Assembly: GCF_900107795.1 (NCBI RefSeq)
Contig: NZ_FNRL01000010.1
Span: 62,001 to 126,000, forward strand
DNA: 64,000 nucleotides
Direction of reading: 5' to 3'
DNA from: Chitinophaga terrae (ex Kim and Jung 2007)
Lineage (GTDB): Bacteria; Bacteroidota; Bacteroidia; Chitinophagales; Chitinophagaceae
Positions 54,478 to 63,220 of the stretch are shown piece by piece. The translations under genes and the position numbers were made by a program. Within the stretch, counting starts at the first letter, position 1; every line of letters begins with the position of its first letter. The notes under the pieces are model-generated. The model saw only the letters and a list, made by a program, of their open reading frames with translations. It was not told the origin of the DNA and made no database searches.

Positions 54478-55118
54478 GCCAGTAAACTATGCAGGTTAGC
54501 AGACAACAACTGTGCCTGTTGCTGAACAAATGACTTATCTACATGCTGCGCCCGGGGAATGCGGCCAATTTTCGGGTAGCCGCTCCATTTAACCACATCA
54601 TCTTCATTGCTGTGATAATCGCCGGTAAACACCCATCCCAGGACATGGATGCCCAAACGCCTCAGCATACCGGCCGTCAACAACGCATGGTTAATGCTTC
54701 CCAGGTAGTTCTGGGCCACCACTATAGCTTTGGCGCCTAATTCCCGTATCAGGTCTGCAGTAAAATAATCGTCATTCAGGGGCACCATCAACCCTCCTGC
54801 TCCTTCAATTACCAGGCGCCTGCCAACCGGCTGAAGGTCGGCGGCCCGCGATATAATCGCGCCCGGTTCTATCTTCACCTGTTCTTCCCGGGCTGCCAGG
54901 TGCGGAGAGGCAGGAAGTTCCAGTTTCCAAAGCTCAGGGTGACAAACTGACACATCATTGGATAAAAGTTCCTTAATCGTATCTGTATCGGCGCCTTCCA
55001 GCAACCCTGTTTGCACGGGTTTCCAGTAATCGGCCTTCAAAGCCTCCGTAATGCAGGCGGCGGTAACGGTTTTACCGACCCCAGTACCAATGCCGGTTAT
55101 AAATATTCTTTCACTCAT
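54474..55118 (-). CDS. bioD: Dethiobiotin synthase
   Basis: The start at 55118 gives MSERIFITGIGTGVGKTVTAA with the P-loop GTGVGKT at its normal place; the longer in-frame start at 55148 would add ten residues that run into a repeat remnant. At 214 aa the length is typical. KPVQTG binds the diaminononanoate substrate and VIEGAGGLMVPLN is the second family motif. It forms the ureido ring of biotin with CO2 and ATP. No other biotin gene is in the window. It heads the leftward operon bioD-fau-lpxK-rnr-polyprenyl synthase. Confidence 0.95.
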   Translation of the reverse strand: MSERIFITGIGTGVGKTVTAACITEALKADYWKPVQTGLLEGADTDTIKELLSNDVSVCHPELWKLELPASPHLAAREEQVKIEPGAIISRAADLQPVGRRLVIEGAGGLMVPLNDDYFTADLIRELGAKAIVVAQNYLGSINHALLTAGMLRRLGIHVLGWVFTGDYHSNEDDVVKWSGYPKIGRIPRAQHVDKSFVQQQAQLLSANLHSLLA

Positions 55119-55134
55119 CAACAACAAATATAGC

Positions 55135-55171
55135 TCGCAAACGCACAAAGGAGGCAGAGAGCGTAAAGAAA
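55135..55171. repeat. Half-copy of the CAAAG-rich hairpin repeat
   Basis: The stretch TCGCAAACGCACAAAGGAGG, followed by CAGAGAGCGTAAAGAAAC, resembles one arm of the elements at 24 kb and 46 kb (CACGC, CAAAG, GGCAGAGA blocks) but has no matching second arm. It lies between the divergent bioD and cystathionine synthase genes and is probably a decayed copy. Confidence 0.4.
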
Positions 55172-55216
55172 CTTACCGGAAACACTTACATTCGTAATGT
55201 ACAACCTCATTCATAT

Positions 55217-56575
55217 ATGAAATATTGTGATAACATTTTAGAAACGATAGGACATACCCCCATGGTTAAGTTGCACAGGGTTACAGCATCCCTTCCCTGC
55301 ACTGTGTTGGCCAAAGTAGAGTTTTTTAACCCGGGCAATTCCATTAAAGACAGGATGGCCGTTAAAATGATAGATGTGGCGGAACAAAACGGCTGGCTGA
55401 AGCCGGGAGGTACCATTATTGAAGGCACTTCGGGCAATACCGGTATGGGCCTTGCGCTGGCAGCCATTGTCAGGGGATATAAATGTATCTTCACCACCAC
55501 CGACAAACAATCCAAGGAGAAAGTAGATATCCTGAAAGCAGTTGGCGCAGAAGTGATCGTATGCCCTACTAACGTGGAACCGGAAGATCCGCGCTCCTAC
55601 TACTCTGTATCCAAACGGCTGGCCAGGGAAATACCAAATAGTTTCTATGTTAATCAATATGATAACCTGGCTAACAGGGAAGCGCATTATGAACAGACAG
55701 GCCCTGAAATATGGGAACAAACGGAAGGCAAGATCACTCACCTGGTTGTTGCCACCGGCACAGGCGGAACGGTTACAGGAACCGGCAAATACCTGAAGGA
55801 GAAAAACCCCGATATTAAAGTATGGGCAATAGATAGCTATGGCTCCCTGCTTAAAAAATATTACGATACGGGTATTATCGACATGACGGAAGTTTACCCT
55901 TATATCACGGAAGGGATCGGGGAAGATTTTGTGCCGGAGAACTATGATATGTCGGTGATCGATGCGTTTGAGAAAGTGACAGACAAGGATGCCGCTATCA
56001 TGGCCCGAAAGATCACCAAGGAAGAAGGCATTTTTGTTGGCTACTCCGCCGGTTCGGCAGTGGCAGGGCTTTTACAGCTGAAAGCCAGCCTGAAACCTAC
56101 GGATGTGGTAGTGGTTATTTTCCATGATCACGGCAGCAGGTATGTAGGCAAAGTGTACAACGATCAATGGATGATGGAACGGGGTTTCCTGGATGTAAAA
56201 ACCGTTAAAGATGTGATCAATGGCCGGAAGGGCCAGCCGCTGGTGACGATCGACGCCAATGAAAAAGTGAGTGAAGCGATCGCTAAAATGAAGAAATACG
56301 ATATTGAACATATCCCTGTATTGGGTGGAAATGATATTATCGGCGCCATTTCCGAAAGTGGCCTGTTCAATAAACTTCTTGATAACACCCAACTGAAAGA
56401 CGCCGCTGTGAAAGAAGTCATGCAGCCTGCATTCCCGCTGGTTTCCCAGGAAACGCCGATCGAAAAACTCACTGTATATATCAACAGGGAAAACGGGGCA
56501 GTATTAACAAAAGATGATAGCGGCAATCACCATATCATCACCAAATACGATATTATACAGGCTTTAGGAAGATAA
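55217..56575 (+). CDS. Cystathionine beta-synthase with C-terminal CBS domain pair
   Basis: The 452-aa protein has a PLP fold type II catalytic domain: ETIGHTPMVKLHRV, the PLP lysine K44 in NSIKDRM, the EGTSGNTG phosphate-cup region and ATGTGGTVTGTGKY. Residues about 335-452 form a Bateman module of two CBS repeats (VKDVINGR..., VKEVMQP...), as in yeast and human cystathionine beta-synthase. It joins serine and homocysteine, or acts as a cysteine synthase. The CBS pair is likely a regulatory nucleotide or SAM site. The next gene starts 1 bp after its stop. Confidence 0.93.
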   Translation: MKYCDNILETIGHTPMVKLHRVTASLPCTVLAKVEFFNPGNSIKDRMAVKMIDVAEQNGWLKPGGTIIEGTSGNTGMGLALAAIVRGYKCIFTTTDKQSKEKVDILKAVGAEVIVCPTNVEPEDPRSYYSVSKRLAREIPNSFYVNQYDNLANREAHYEQTGPEIWEQTEGKITHLVVATGTGGTVTGTGKYLKEKNPDIKVWAIDSYGSLLKKYYDTGIIDMTEVYPYITEGIGEDFVPENYDMSVIDAFEKVTDKDAAIMARKITKEEGIFVGYSAGSAVAGLLQLKASLKPTDVVVVIFHDHGSRYVGKVYNDQWMMERGFLDVKTVKDVINGRKGQPLVTIDANEKVSEAIAKMKKYDIEHIPVLGGNDIIGAISESGLFNKLLDNTQLKDAAVKEVMQPAFPLVSQETPIEKLTVYINRENGAVLTKDDSGNHHIITKYDIIQALGR

Positions 56576-56576
56576 T

Positions 56577-57353
56577 ATGGTTTTCAGAGATCAGTTGGGC
56601 AGGACGATAAACCTGGACAGGACGCCTAAACGAATTGTATCGCTGGTGCCCTCGCAAACCGAATTGTTATATACATTGGGTTTGGATACAGAAGTGGCGG
56701 GCATTACCAAATTCTGCGTACATCCGTTGACGTGGTTCCGTACCAAACCCCGGGTGGGCGGCACGAAGCAGGTACATATAGAGAAGGTGAAAGAATTATC
56801 CCCCGATCTCATCATCGCCAATAAGGAAGAAAACCTGGAAAGCGATATCCATGAGTTAATGAAGATATGTCCTGTTTGGGTAAGCGATGTACAAACGCTG
56901 GAAGACGCATATGAAATGATCCTGGGCATTGGCCAGGTAACAGGCCGGGAATTAGCGGCTCGGCAACTGACAGAAAATATTGGAAAAGCATTTTCCACGA
57001 TAAAGAAAACCGAAGCCGGTATTTCAGCCGTTTACTTCATCTGGCGCGATCCGTGGATGGTAGCCGGTGGCGGAACGTTTATAAACGACATGCTCGCCCG
57101 TTGCGGTATCCGGAACGTGTTTGCGCATCTTCCCAGGTACCCGGTTGTTACGCCGGCAGAGATAAAGGCCACGGAAGCCCGCTGGCTTTTGCTTTCATCG
57201 GAGCCTTACCCATTCAGCGAAAAGCATATAGCGGAATTAAAGGAACAGGTACCAGGGGTTGAGATCAGGCTGGTAGACGGGGAAATGTTCTCCTGGTATG
57301 GCAGTCGTTTGCTGCAGGCGCCTGCTTATTTTAACCGGTTGCTGGCGCCTTAA
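56577..57353 (+). CDS. Helical-backbone metal-receptor / BtuF-like protein without signal peptide
   Basis: The 258-aa protein matches ABC transporter substrate-binding proteins of the BtuF/FhuD class: RIVSLVPSQTELLYTLGL at the N-terminus, VGGTKQVHIEKVKELSPDLIIA, and YFIWRDPWMVAGGGTFINDML. No signal peptide or lipobox precedes this; translation starts at MVFRDQLGRTINLDRTP, where the mature part of such proteins normally begins, so it is probably cytoplasmic. It follows the cystathionine synthase gene by 1 bp, which suggests co-translation. Its ligand is unknown. It overlaps the convergent hydrolase gene by 4 bp. Confidence 0.85.
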   Translation: MVFRDQLGRTINLDRTPKRIVSLVPSQTELLYTLGLDTEVAGITKFCVHPLTWFRTKPRVGGTKQVHIEKVKELSPDLIIANKEENLESDIHELMKICPVWVSDVQTLEDAYEMILGIGQVTGRELAARQLTENIGKAFSTIKKTEAGISAVYFIWRDPWMVAGGGTFINDMLARCGIRNVFAHLPRYPVVTPAEIKATEARWLLLSSEPYPFSEKHIAELKEQVPGVEIRLVDGEMFSWYGSRLLQAPAYFNRLLAP

Positions 57354-58162
57354 TGGTCTTTTAGAAAATTCACTACCCAGTCGGCAAACTTCCTGGTTTT
57401 TACCACGCTGTTATGATCGCCCGTTACTGTGCCGTGCATCCCTGCGGGCATCATGGCGGCCAGGGAACCGCCCGTATCATTATCCGGGTCCCTGTCGCCC
57501 CCGAGTACCAGCACGGGTTTGGTAACTTTTCCCAATTCTTCGGGGGAAGTGCTTGGTTGTGCGAACTGCATGAGGCAAAGCGCCCGTTGGTCAAGGCCGG
57601 ATTGCTGCACGTATTTTACCATTTCGGCCAGTTCAGGAACCGGTTTTCCTGCCAGGGCTTCATAGAATTGCTGGCGCCTGGGCCAGTTGGGGTCTGTAAA
57701 GGCAGTGCCCATCCCTCCCATTACCGCGCTCCTGATCCGGTTGTCGAGCACCAGGAGCCGGGCTACGATGATGGATCCGCGGCTGTATCCAACAACCCGG
57801 TATTCGGGCAGTTTCAGGTAGGTGACCAGTCCCATGATGTCTTTTGCTTCCGCGTCGTTCATGTAGGCCAGGCTGTCGTGCGGATGATCGGACGCCCCGT
57901 TACCGCGCAGATCCAGGGTAATTACCTGGAAACCCTTTTCGAGGAGTTGCTGGTATAAAGAAGTTTGTTCCCATGAGCGGCCGTCTACAATAAAGCCGTG
58001 AACGAGCAGCACAGGTTCGCCCTTGCCTTTTATGGTGTAATGGATGCGGGTTCCGTCGAACGACCGGTAGTATTGCAAGGAGTCGTCGGCCGGCCGGAGC
58101 CCTTTACCAGCGTAGGAAACGGAGTACAGGCAACAGAGCAGGATAATGGGTAATAATTTCAT
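57350..58162 (-). CDS. Secreted alpha/beta-hydrolase
   Basis: The 270-aa protein has a signal peptide (MKLLPIILLCCLYSVSYAG). VLLVHGFIVDGRSW is the oxyanion strand, the nucleophile elbow is GYSRGS, the acidic residue lies in GGDRDPDNDTG and the His in GDHNSVV. It is a typical small periplasmic hydrolase of the epoxide hydrolase/haloperoxidase type; the substrate is unknown. Its last codon overlaps the 3' end of the metal-receptor gene by 4 bp on the opposite strand. Confidence 0.88.
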   Translation of the reverse strand: MKLLPIILLCCLYSVSYAGKGLRPADDSLQYYRSFDGTRIHYTIKGKGEPVLLVHGFIVDGRSWEQTSLYQQLLEKGFQVITLDLRGNGASDHPHDSLAYMNDAEAKDIMGLVTYLKLPEYRVVGYSRGSIIVARLLVLDNRIRSAVMGGMGTAFTDPNWPRRQQFYEALAGKPVPELAEMVKYVQQSGLDQRALCLMQFAQPSTSPEELGKVTKPVLVLGGDRDPDNDTGGSLAAMMPAGMHGTVTGDHNSVVKTRKFADWVVNFLKDH

Positions 58163-58257
58163 TCCGGTTTGAATTGATGGAGTAAAATACGTTTTTCTCC
58201 AGACAGAATTAATAAATAAGCGCTTACATTTCGCTATAAATCTTCTTTTTAACTCCT

Positions 58258-58265
58258 TATATTTG
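58258..58265 (+). promoter_or_regulatory. Candidate -7 box for the aldolase gene
   Basis: TATATTTG matches TAnnTTTG exactly, 31 bp before the aldolase ATG. A T-rich stretch lies upstream but no exact TTTG -33 box at standard spacing. Confidence 0.5.
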
Positions 58266-58296
58266 CTCTCCTAAAAATTAAAACACATTTTTGAGT

Positions 58297-59364
58297 ATGG
58301 GAAAATACAGAGCTGGCGTATTATTCGGCGAAGAGCTGGATGCGCTGTATAACGATGCCAAAGACAACGGGTTTGCAATGCCTGCAGTAAACGTTGTAGG
58401 TACTAACTCCGTGAATGCGGTACTGGAAACAGCGGCAAAGGTGAATTCACCGGTAATTATTCAGTTTTCCAATGGCGGGGCTCAATTCTTTGCCGGTAAA
58501 GGGATGCCTAACGACAAACTGCAAGCTAACATTGCTGGAGGTATCTCCGGCGCCAAACACGTACATGAAGTTGCGAAGTATTATGGCGTTCCGGTAGTAT
58601 TGCATACCGACCATGCTGCTAAAAAATGGCTCCCATGGATCGATGGCCTGTTAACTGCAGGTGAAGAATACTTCAAACTGCACGGTCAGCCATTGTACAG
58701 CTCTCATATGTTAGACCTGTCTGAAGAACCTATCGCTGAAAACATCGAGATCTCTCACAAATATTTCGAAAGAATGAATAAGCTGGGTATGTCTATCGAG
58801 ATCGAGTTAGGCGTAACCGGCGGTGAAGAAGATGGTGTGGACAATTCAGGAGTGGATAACTCTAAATTGTACACTCAGCCTGAAGATGTGGCCTATGCTT
58901 ATGAAATCCTGTCAAAAGTAGGTCCTCGTTTCACGGTAGCAGCGGCTTTCGGTAACGTACATGGCGTATATTCTCCGGGTAACGTAGAGCTGCGTCCTGA
59001 GATCCTGCACAACAGCCAGGAATATATCCAGCAAAAATTCAACACCAAAGCTAAGCCGGTTTACTATGTATTCCACGGCGGTAGCGGTTCTCCTAAGCAC
59101 CAGATTGCTGAATCGCTGGGTTATGGCGTGATCAAAATGAACCTGGATACAGATATGCAATGGGCATTCTGGGAAGGCGTTCATGATTATTATGAAGCTA
59201 AGAAAGAATATCTGCAAGGTCAGCTGGGTAACCCGGAAGGAGCAGATAAACCTAATAAAAAATACTACGATCCACGCGTTTGGCTGCGTAAAGGTGAAGA
59301 AACTTTTGTGAAAAGACTGGAAGAAGCATTCCGTGATCTGAACTGCATCAACAGGAACGCATAA
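58297..59364 (+). CDS. fbaA: Class II fructose-bisphosphate aldolase
   Basis: The ATG at 58297 (MGKYRAGVLFGEE) is preferred over the TTG two codons upstream. The 355-aa zinc enzyme has the E. coli-type layout: VLHTDHAAKKW with a zinc His, the ELGVTGGEEDGVDN loop, FGNVHGVYSPGNV and YVFHGGSGSPKHQ with zinc-binding His residues, and NLDTDMQWAFWEG at the substrate site. It cleaves fructose 1,6-bisphosphate in glycolysis and works in reverse in gluconeogenesis. It is a single-gene unit followed by a terminator. Confidence 0.96.
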   Translation: MGKYRAGVLFGEELDALYNDAKDNGFAMPAVNVVGTNSVNAVLETAAKVNSPVIIQFSNGGAQFFAGKGMPNDKLQANIAGGISGAKHVHEVAKYYGVPVVLHTDHAAKKWLPWIDGLLTAGEEYFKLHGQPLYSSHMLDLSEEPIAENIEISHKYFERMNKLGMSIEIELGVTGGEEDGVDNSGVDNSKLYTQPEDVAYAYEILSKVGPRFTVAAAFGNVHGVYSPGNVELRPEILHNSQEYIQQKFNTKAKPVYYVFHGGSGSPKHQIAESLGYGVIKMNLDTDMQWAFWEGVHDYYEAKKEYLQGQLGNPEGADKPNKKYYDPRVWLRKGEETFVKRLEEAFRDLNCINRNA

Positions 59365-59389
59365 TCGACCGGGTTGATTATTGGTTAAG

Positions 59390-59457
59390 GCTGTTATGGA
59401 AAAAGAAATATATTATATAACTTTTTATATATTATTACTTTTTCTATAACGGCTTTT
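59390..59457 (+). terminator. AT-rich terminator after the aldolase gene
   Basis: GCTGTTATGGAAAAAG (59390-59405) pairs with CTTTTTCTATAACGGC (59438-59453) through two G-T wobbles, with further AT pairing in the centre, followed by TTTT. It begins 25 bp after the stop. Confidence 0.7.
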
Positions 59458-59542
59458 GCCTTTTTTGGGGGTATAACGGCAAGAAAATGTTAAAGTTACC
59501 TTCACTTCGGGTAGTTTATGCTTAAGCTTTTTTCCATATGTT

Positions 59543-59572
59543 TTTGGCTTTATGCTATAATTCGTATCTTGC
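59543..59572 (+). promoter_or_regulatory. Candidate promoter for accD
   Basis: TTTG at 59543-59546 and TATCTTGC at 59565-59572 (one mismatch from TAnnTTTG) are 18 bp apart. The predicted start of transcription lies about 25 bp before the accD ATG. Confidence 0.5.
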
Positions 59573-59601
59573 ACAACTATTTTCTAATCTAATAGTGAAA
59601 T

Positions 59602-60450
59602 ATGTCAAGCTGGTTTAAGCGAATTAAACAAGGCATCTCTACAACCACCAGTGAAAAGAAAGAAGCACCTGATGGGTTGTGGCATAAGTGTCCTAACTGT
59701 AAAAAAACCACTACTGTAAAAGATCTAAAGGAGCATTATTATGTGTGTGATAAATGTAATTATCACAACCGTATCAATTCTGCAGAATATTTCGAGATCA
59801 TATTCGATAATAAAGAGTTCGAAGAACTGTTTTCCAATATTTACCCAACCGACTTTTTAGGGTTTAAAGACCTGAAGCCTTATACAGAAAGGCTGAAGGA
59901 TGCGCAGAAGAAATCCGGCCTTACAGATGCCATGAGAGTGGGATCAGGTAAGGTACTGGGAAATGACCTCGTGGTGGCTTGTATGGATTTTGGTTTCATC
60001 GGCGGATCTATGGGTTCAGTGGTTGGAGAAAAGATCGCCAGATCTATCGACTACTGTATCGCAAACCGGAAACCATTGATGATCATTTCCAAATCCGGGG
60101 GCGCCCGTATGATGGAAAGCGCTTTTTCACTGATGCAAATGGCGAAGACATCTGCTAAGCTTACACAACTGGCTGATGCCAAACTGCCATTTATTTCCCT
60201 GATGACCGACCCTACTACCGGTGGCGTTACCGCTTCCTACGCAATGCTGGGCGACCTGAACATCGCCGAGCCGGGTGCACTGATCGGTTTTGCAGGTCCC
60301 CGTATCATCAAAGAAACGATCAAGAAAGACCTCCCTGCGGGATTCCAGAGCGCCGAGTTCCTATTGGAACATGGGTTCCTGGACTTCATCATGGACAGAA
60401 AAGAATTAAAAACCAGGTTAGCGACTGTACTTTCCTTGTTTAAGAACTAA
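59602..60450 (+). CDS. accD: Acetyl-CoA carboxylase carboxyltransferase subunit beta
   Basis: The 282-aa subunit begins with a C4 zinc ribbon (CPNC near residues 29-32 and CDKC about 19 residues later), followed by a crotonase-fold carboxyltransferase domain with [27 protein letters not shown] and [17 protein letters not shown]-type and [11 protein letters not shown] segments are typical. It transfers the carboxyl group from biotin to acetyl-CoA, the first step of fatty acid synthesis. The alpha subunit is not in the window. Confidence 0.96.
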   Translation: MSSWFKRIKQGISTTTSEKKEAPDGLWHKCPNCKKTTTVKDLKEHYYVCDKCNYHNRINSAEYFEIIFDNKEFEELFSNIYPTDFLGFKDLKPYTERLKDAQKKSGLTDAMRVGSGKVLGNDLVVACMDFGFIGGSMGSVVGEKIARSIDYCIANRKPLMIISKSGGARMMESAFSLMQMAKTSAKLTQLADAKLPFISLMTDPTTGGVTASYAMLGDLNIAEPGALIGFAGPRIIKETIKKDLPAGFQSAEFLLEHGFLDFIMDRKELKTRLATVLSLFKN

Positions 60451-60468
60451 TATTACAAAACAAAAAGG

Positions 60469-60519
60469 ATTACGGATTTGGAAGCCATATTTCAATATAT
60501 TGGCTTTTAAATCCGTAAT
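60469..60519 (+). terminator. Hairpin between accD and smpB
   Basis: ATTACGGATTT (60469-60479) pairs perfectly with AAATCCGTAAT (60509-60519), and AGCCA/TGGCT pair inside. Only a short T stretch follows, so it may be a weak terminator or a processing site 28 bp before smpB. Confidence 0.5.
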
Positions 60520-60547
60520 TTGTCATTTGTGATCCCAACAAATTATT

Positions 60548-60988
60548 ATGGCAGAACAAAAGAACAGATCGGCTTATTACGAATACGCTATAGAAGATAA
60601 ATATGTGGCAGGCATGGTTTTGCTCGGTACCGAGGTTAAATCGATCCGCGGTGGGAAAGTGAGCTTTAACGATTCATTCTGCTATTTTAACAAAGGAGAA
60701 CTGTACGTGAAAAGCCTGCATATTGCGCAGTATTCTCATGGCACCTCCTCCAACCACGACCCGTTAAGGGAACGTAAACTGCTGCTGAACAAAAGAGAGA
60801 TCCGGAAAATAGAGAATAAAATAAGGGAAAAAGGATACACCATCATCCCGTTACGTTTGTTCATTTCCGATAAAGGTCTGGCTAAGCTGGAGATAGGTGT
60901 GGGACGGGGTAAGAAGCTGTACGACAAACGGGAATCTATTAAATCCAGGGACGCCGACAGAGAACTCAAAAGACAATTCAAACAATAA
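60548..60988 (+). CDS. smpB: SsrA-binding protein
   Basis: The 146-aa protein binds tmRNA and brings it to stalled ribosomes. AYYEYAIEDKYVAGMVLLGTEVKSIRGGKVSFNDSF contains the family signature, and KLYDKRESIKSRDADRELKR is the C-terminal tail that enters the mRNA channel. Length is standard. The tmRNA gene itself was not found in this window. The next gene, a lipoprotein, begins 4 bp after the stop. Confidence 0.97.
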   Translation: MAEQKNRSAYYEYAIEDKYVAGMVLLGTEVKSIRGGKVSFNDSFCYFNKGELYVKSLHIAQYSHGTSSNHDPLRERKLLLNKREIRKIENKIREKGYTIIPLRLFISDKGLAKLEIGVGRGKKLYDKRESIKSRDADRELKRQFKQ

Positions 60989-60992
60989 CCAC

Positions 60993-62141
60993 TTGAGAAC
61001 GATCCCATTCAGGCCTATACTATGTATCGCTGTACTTTTAGTATTTCTGGCTGGCTGTAAATCCGGAGAAAAACTATTCAACAAGGGGCGGTACCATGCT
61101 GCTGTGCTCACCTTTGTTAAAAAGTTACAGAAACGCCCCAACGACGATGCAGCCAATCGTTTGCTGTCGCAGGCCTACGAACATGCGGCACAGGAAAGCG
61201 AAAGCAAGGTCAGCGACCTGTTGCGCTCCAATAACCAATTCAAATGGGAAGCTGTAAGGAACGAGTACAATTCCATGCAGGCCCTTTACCAGGCTATACA
61301 CAGCTCCCCTGCCGCGCTGAAACTTGTTCAACCCAAAGATTACCGCAATGCTATTACCGGTGCGCAGGAAAATGCCGCGGAAGCCAGGTATAGCGCAGGC
61401 GTAACGCTTCTCCGGCAGGGCGACAAGAACAGCGCACGCCAGGCCTTCGATGAATTCAGCAATGCCCTTAAACTCGTTTCCAATTATAAAGATGCTGCAC
61501 AATTGAGAGATCAGGCCTACGAACGAGGAGTGGTGAATGTAATGCTCAGCAAACTGGAAGTGCGTTCTCCCTATTACCAGTTCACAGCCAACCAGTTCAG
61601 GGATTACCTGATCAGGGAGCTGCAACAGGGCCAGGTAAACCGTTTTGTTCAGTTTTATGATGAAGAAGATGCCAGGCAGGATAACATCAGGCCTGACGAG
61701 TTTATTGATATGAACTTCTTTGATTTCGTGATCGGTGAAACATATGTAGACAGGCTGCAGAAAGAAGTTTCCAAAGATATTCCCGTAAAAACCGTCAAAG
61801 ACACTACCGGTAAAGAAACTACCATTTACCAGACAGTAAAGGCCACTCTGTTTATCACTACCAAAACCGTTGTGTCAAAAGGGTTGCTGGACTACCAGAT
61901 CACGGATGCGAATAATGGCAAGGTACTGAGAGCCGACCGTATCCCGGGCAGCTACACCTGGCGTAACCAGTTTGGTACCTATAAAGGCGATGAAAGGGCA
62001 TTGAGCGATGAAGATAAGAAGCTGATGGGAGGCCGTGATATTCCGCCCCCTCCGCCTGCCGACCTGTTCATTGCGTTTATACAACCCATTTATGCCAACC
62101 TGTTGAGGGACCTTCAGAGTTTTTATACCAGCCTGCCCTGA
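60993..62141 (+). CDS. TPR-like lipoprotein of unknown function
   Basis: A TTG at 60993, 4 bp past smpB, is the best start: it gives LRTIPFRP followed by a hydrophobic run and lipobox LVFLAGC (Cys near residue 23). Starts further upstream would lie inside smpB and destroy the signal. The 382-aa protein begins with a helical TPR/Sel1-like segment (KRPNDDAANRLLSQAYEHAAQ and following), then a mixed alpha/beta region. No enzyme motif is seen. It is likely an outer-membrane-anchored periplasmic protein. Its TGA abuts that of the convergent thioredoxin gene within TGATCA. Confidence 0.8.
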   Translation: MRTIPFRPILCIAVLLVFLAGCKSGEKLFNKGRYHAAVLTFVKKLQKRPNDDAANRLLSQAYEHAAQESESKVSDLLRSNNQFKWEAVRNEYNSMQALYQAIHSSPAALKLVQPKDYRNAITGAQENAAEARYSAGVTLLRQGDKNSARQAFDEFSNALKLVSNYKDAAQLRDQAYERGVVNVMLSKLEVRSPYYQFTANQFRDYLIRELQQGQVNRFVQFYDEEDARQDNIRPDEFIDMNFFDFVIGETYVDRLQKEVSKDIPVKTVKDTTGKETTIYQTVKATLFITTKTVVSKGLLDYQITDANNGKVLRADRIPGSYTWRNQFGTYKGDERALSDEDKKLMGGRDIPPPPPADLFIAFIQPIYANLLRDLQSFYTSLP

Positions 62142-62441
62142 TCAGGCGATCTTTTCCCTGACTATAGGGATCAACTGGTGAGCTGGTACTACCCCGCTCT
62201 GGCGCCACAATAACTTTCCGTCTTTAAAAAGCATCAGCGTAGGAACGCTGCTGATCTGCCATTGGGCGGCCAGTTGCTGGTTCTTATCTATATCGATCTG
62301 CAGGATGCGTAAGCTATCCCCTAATTTATCTTTTATTTCTCTCAAAATCGGAGGAACCATTTTACAGGGGCCGCACCAGGTAGCATAGCAGTCGATAAGC
62401 ACGGGAGTCGGGGATTGTAGTATAGCTTGCAAATTTTCCAT
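62142..62441 (-). CDS. Thioredoxin
   Basis: The 99-aa protein has the active site WCGPC at residues 22-26 (Cys23/Cys26) and the cis-proline region SSVPTLMLFKDGK. No signal peptide is present, so it is a cytoplasmic disulfide reductase, though it lacks about ten residues at the N-terminus compared with E. coli TrxA. It is a single gene that converges with the TPR-like lipoprotein. Confidence 0.93.
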   Translation of the reverse strand: MENLQAILQSPTPVLIDCYATWCGPCKMVPPILREIKDKLGDSLRILQIDIDKNQQLAAQWQISSVPTLMLFKDGKLLWRQSGVVPAHQLIPIVREKIA

Positions 62442-62477
62442 TTCCTGACGTTTTTGATGTACTACAAATTACGACTT

Positions 62478-62508
62478 TTTGAGAAGTACCGGATATTAGC
62501 TATATTAG
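62478..62508 (+). promoter_or_regulatory. Candidate promoter for the ICMT-like gene
   Basis: TTTG at 62478-62481 and TATATTAG at 62501-62508 (one mismatch from TAnnTTTG) are 19 bp apart, and the ATG lies 22 bp downstream. Confidence 0.5.
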
Positions 62509-62529
62509 GAACACAACCAAAATCTATGT

Positions 62530-63087
62530 ATGTCCCTGCTTTTTATCGCCGTTTATACGGCATGGCTTGCATCCGAAATCCTATTGAACAGATTCTTACG
62601 AGGCAGCAATACTGATCAGCAACAAAAAGACAAAGGCAGTCTTTCTTTTATGTGGATTATTATCATTGCCAGTATTGTTGTTGCCGGTTTTATCGGGCAT
62701 TCTACCTACCGGCCTATCGGCGGCAATGCAGTCCGTTTAGCTGGCCTGGCCGTTATTATTCTTGGCATGATACTGCGATTTGCAGCGGTTTCCCAACTGG
62801 GCCGGCTGTTTACAGTAATGGTAACGATCAGGGAAGGACATAATATTAAAAAAGACGGGCTGTACAAATATCTGCGTCACCCCTCCTATGCGGGGTCCTT
62901 GCTCAGTTTCATAGGTTATGGCTTATCCATGAATAACTGGCTGGCTTTGATCGTTGTATTTGTACCAGTGTTCCTGGTGTTTGTTTACAGGATGCAGATT
63001 GAAGAGCAGGTGCTGATGGGGCAGTTCGGCGATGAGTATGTCAACTATATGAAAACTACTAAACGAGTGATCCCCTGGATTTATTAA
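62530..63087 (+). CDS. Isoprenylcysteine carboxyl methyltransferase (ICMT/PEMT)-family membrane protein
   Basis: The 185-aa protein has four or five hydrophobic helices. KDGLYKYLRHPSYAGSLL is the SAM-binding signature of ICMT/PEMT-like membrane methyltransferases, and EEQVLMGQFGDEYVNYMKTTKRVIPW is the conserved C-terminal segment with the catalytic-site EE and Y residues. Bacterial members act on lipids or small molecules; the substrate is unknown. It appears to be a single-gene unit with its own promoter. Confidence 0.88.
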   Translation: MSLLFIAVYTAWLASEILLNRFLRGSNTDQQQKDKGSLSFMWIIIIASIVVAGFIGHSTYRPIGGNAVRLAGLAVIILGMILRFAAVSQLGRLFTVMVTIREGHNIKKDGLYKYLRHPSYAGSLLSFIGYGLSMNNWLALIVVFVPVFLVFVYRMQIEEQVLMGQFGDEYVNYMKTTKRVIPWIY

Positions 63088-63220
63088 ATAAGTTGTTAGT
63101 GAATTTCGGTGTGATATATGAACGCTGGGGCGGCTTGTGAGCCGGGCTATTGATATTTATTTTAAGTCGTGAATGTTCATACTGGGGGATATTTGGCCAG
63201 GCCGCAAGGGAAATACCTGG

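Noticed and set aside
60451-60547. tmRNA (ssrA) next to smpB
   Set aside because: The gap is under 100 bp and contains only a hairpin; no tRNA-like end or tag frame is seen.
60897-60992. Upstream start of the TPR-like lipoprotein within smpB
   Set aside because: It would put about 32 polar residues before the lipobox signal and overlap smpB by 92 bp; the TTG at 60993 restores a normal signal.
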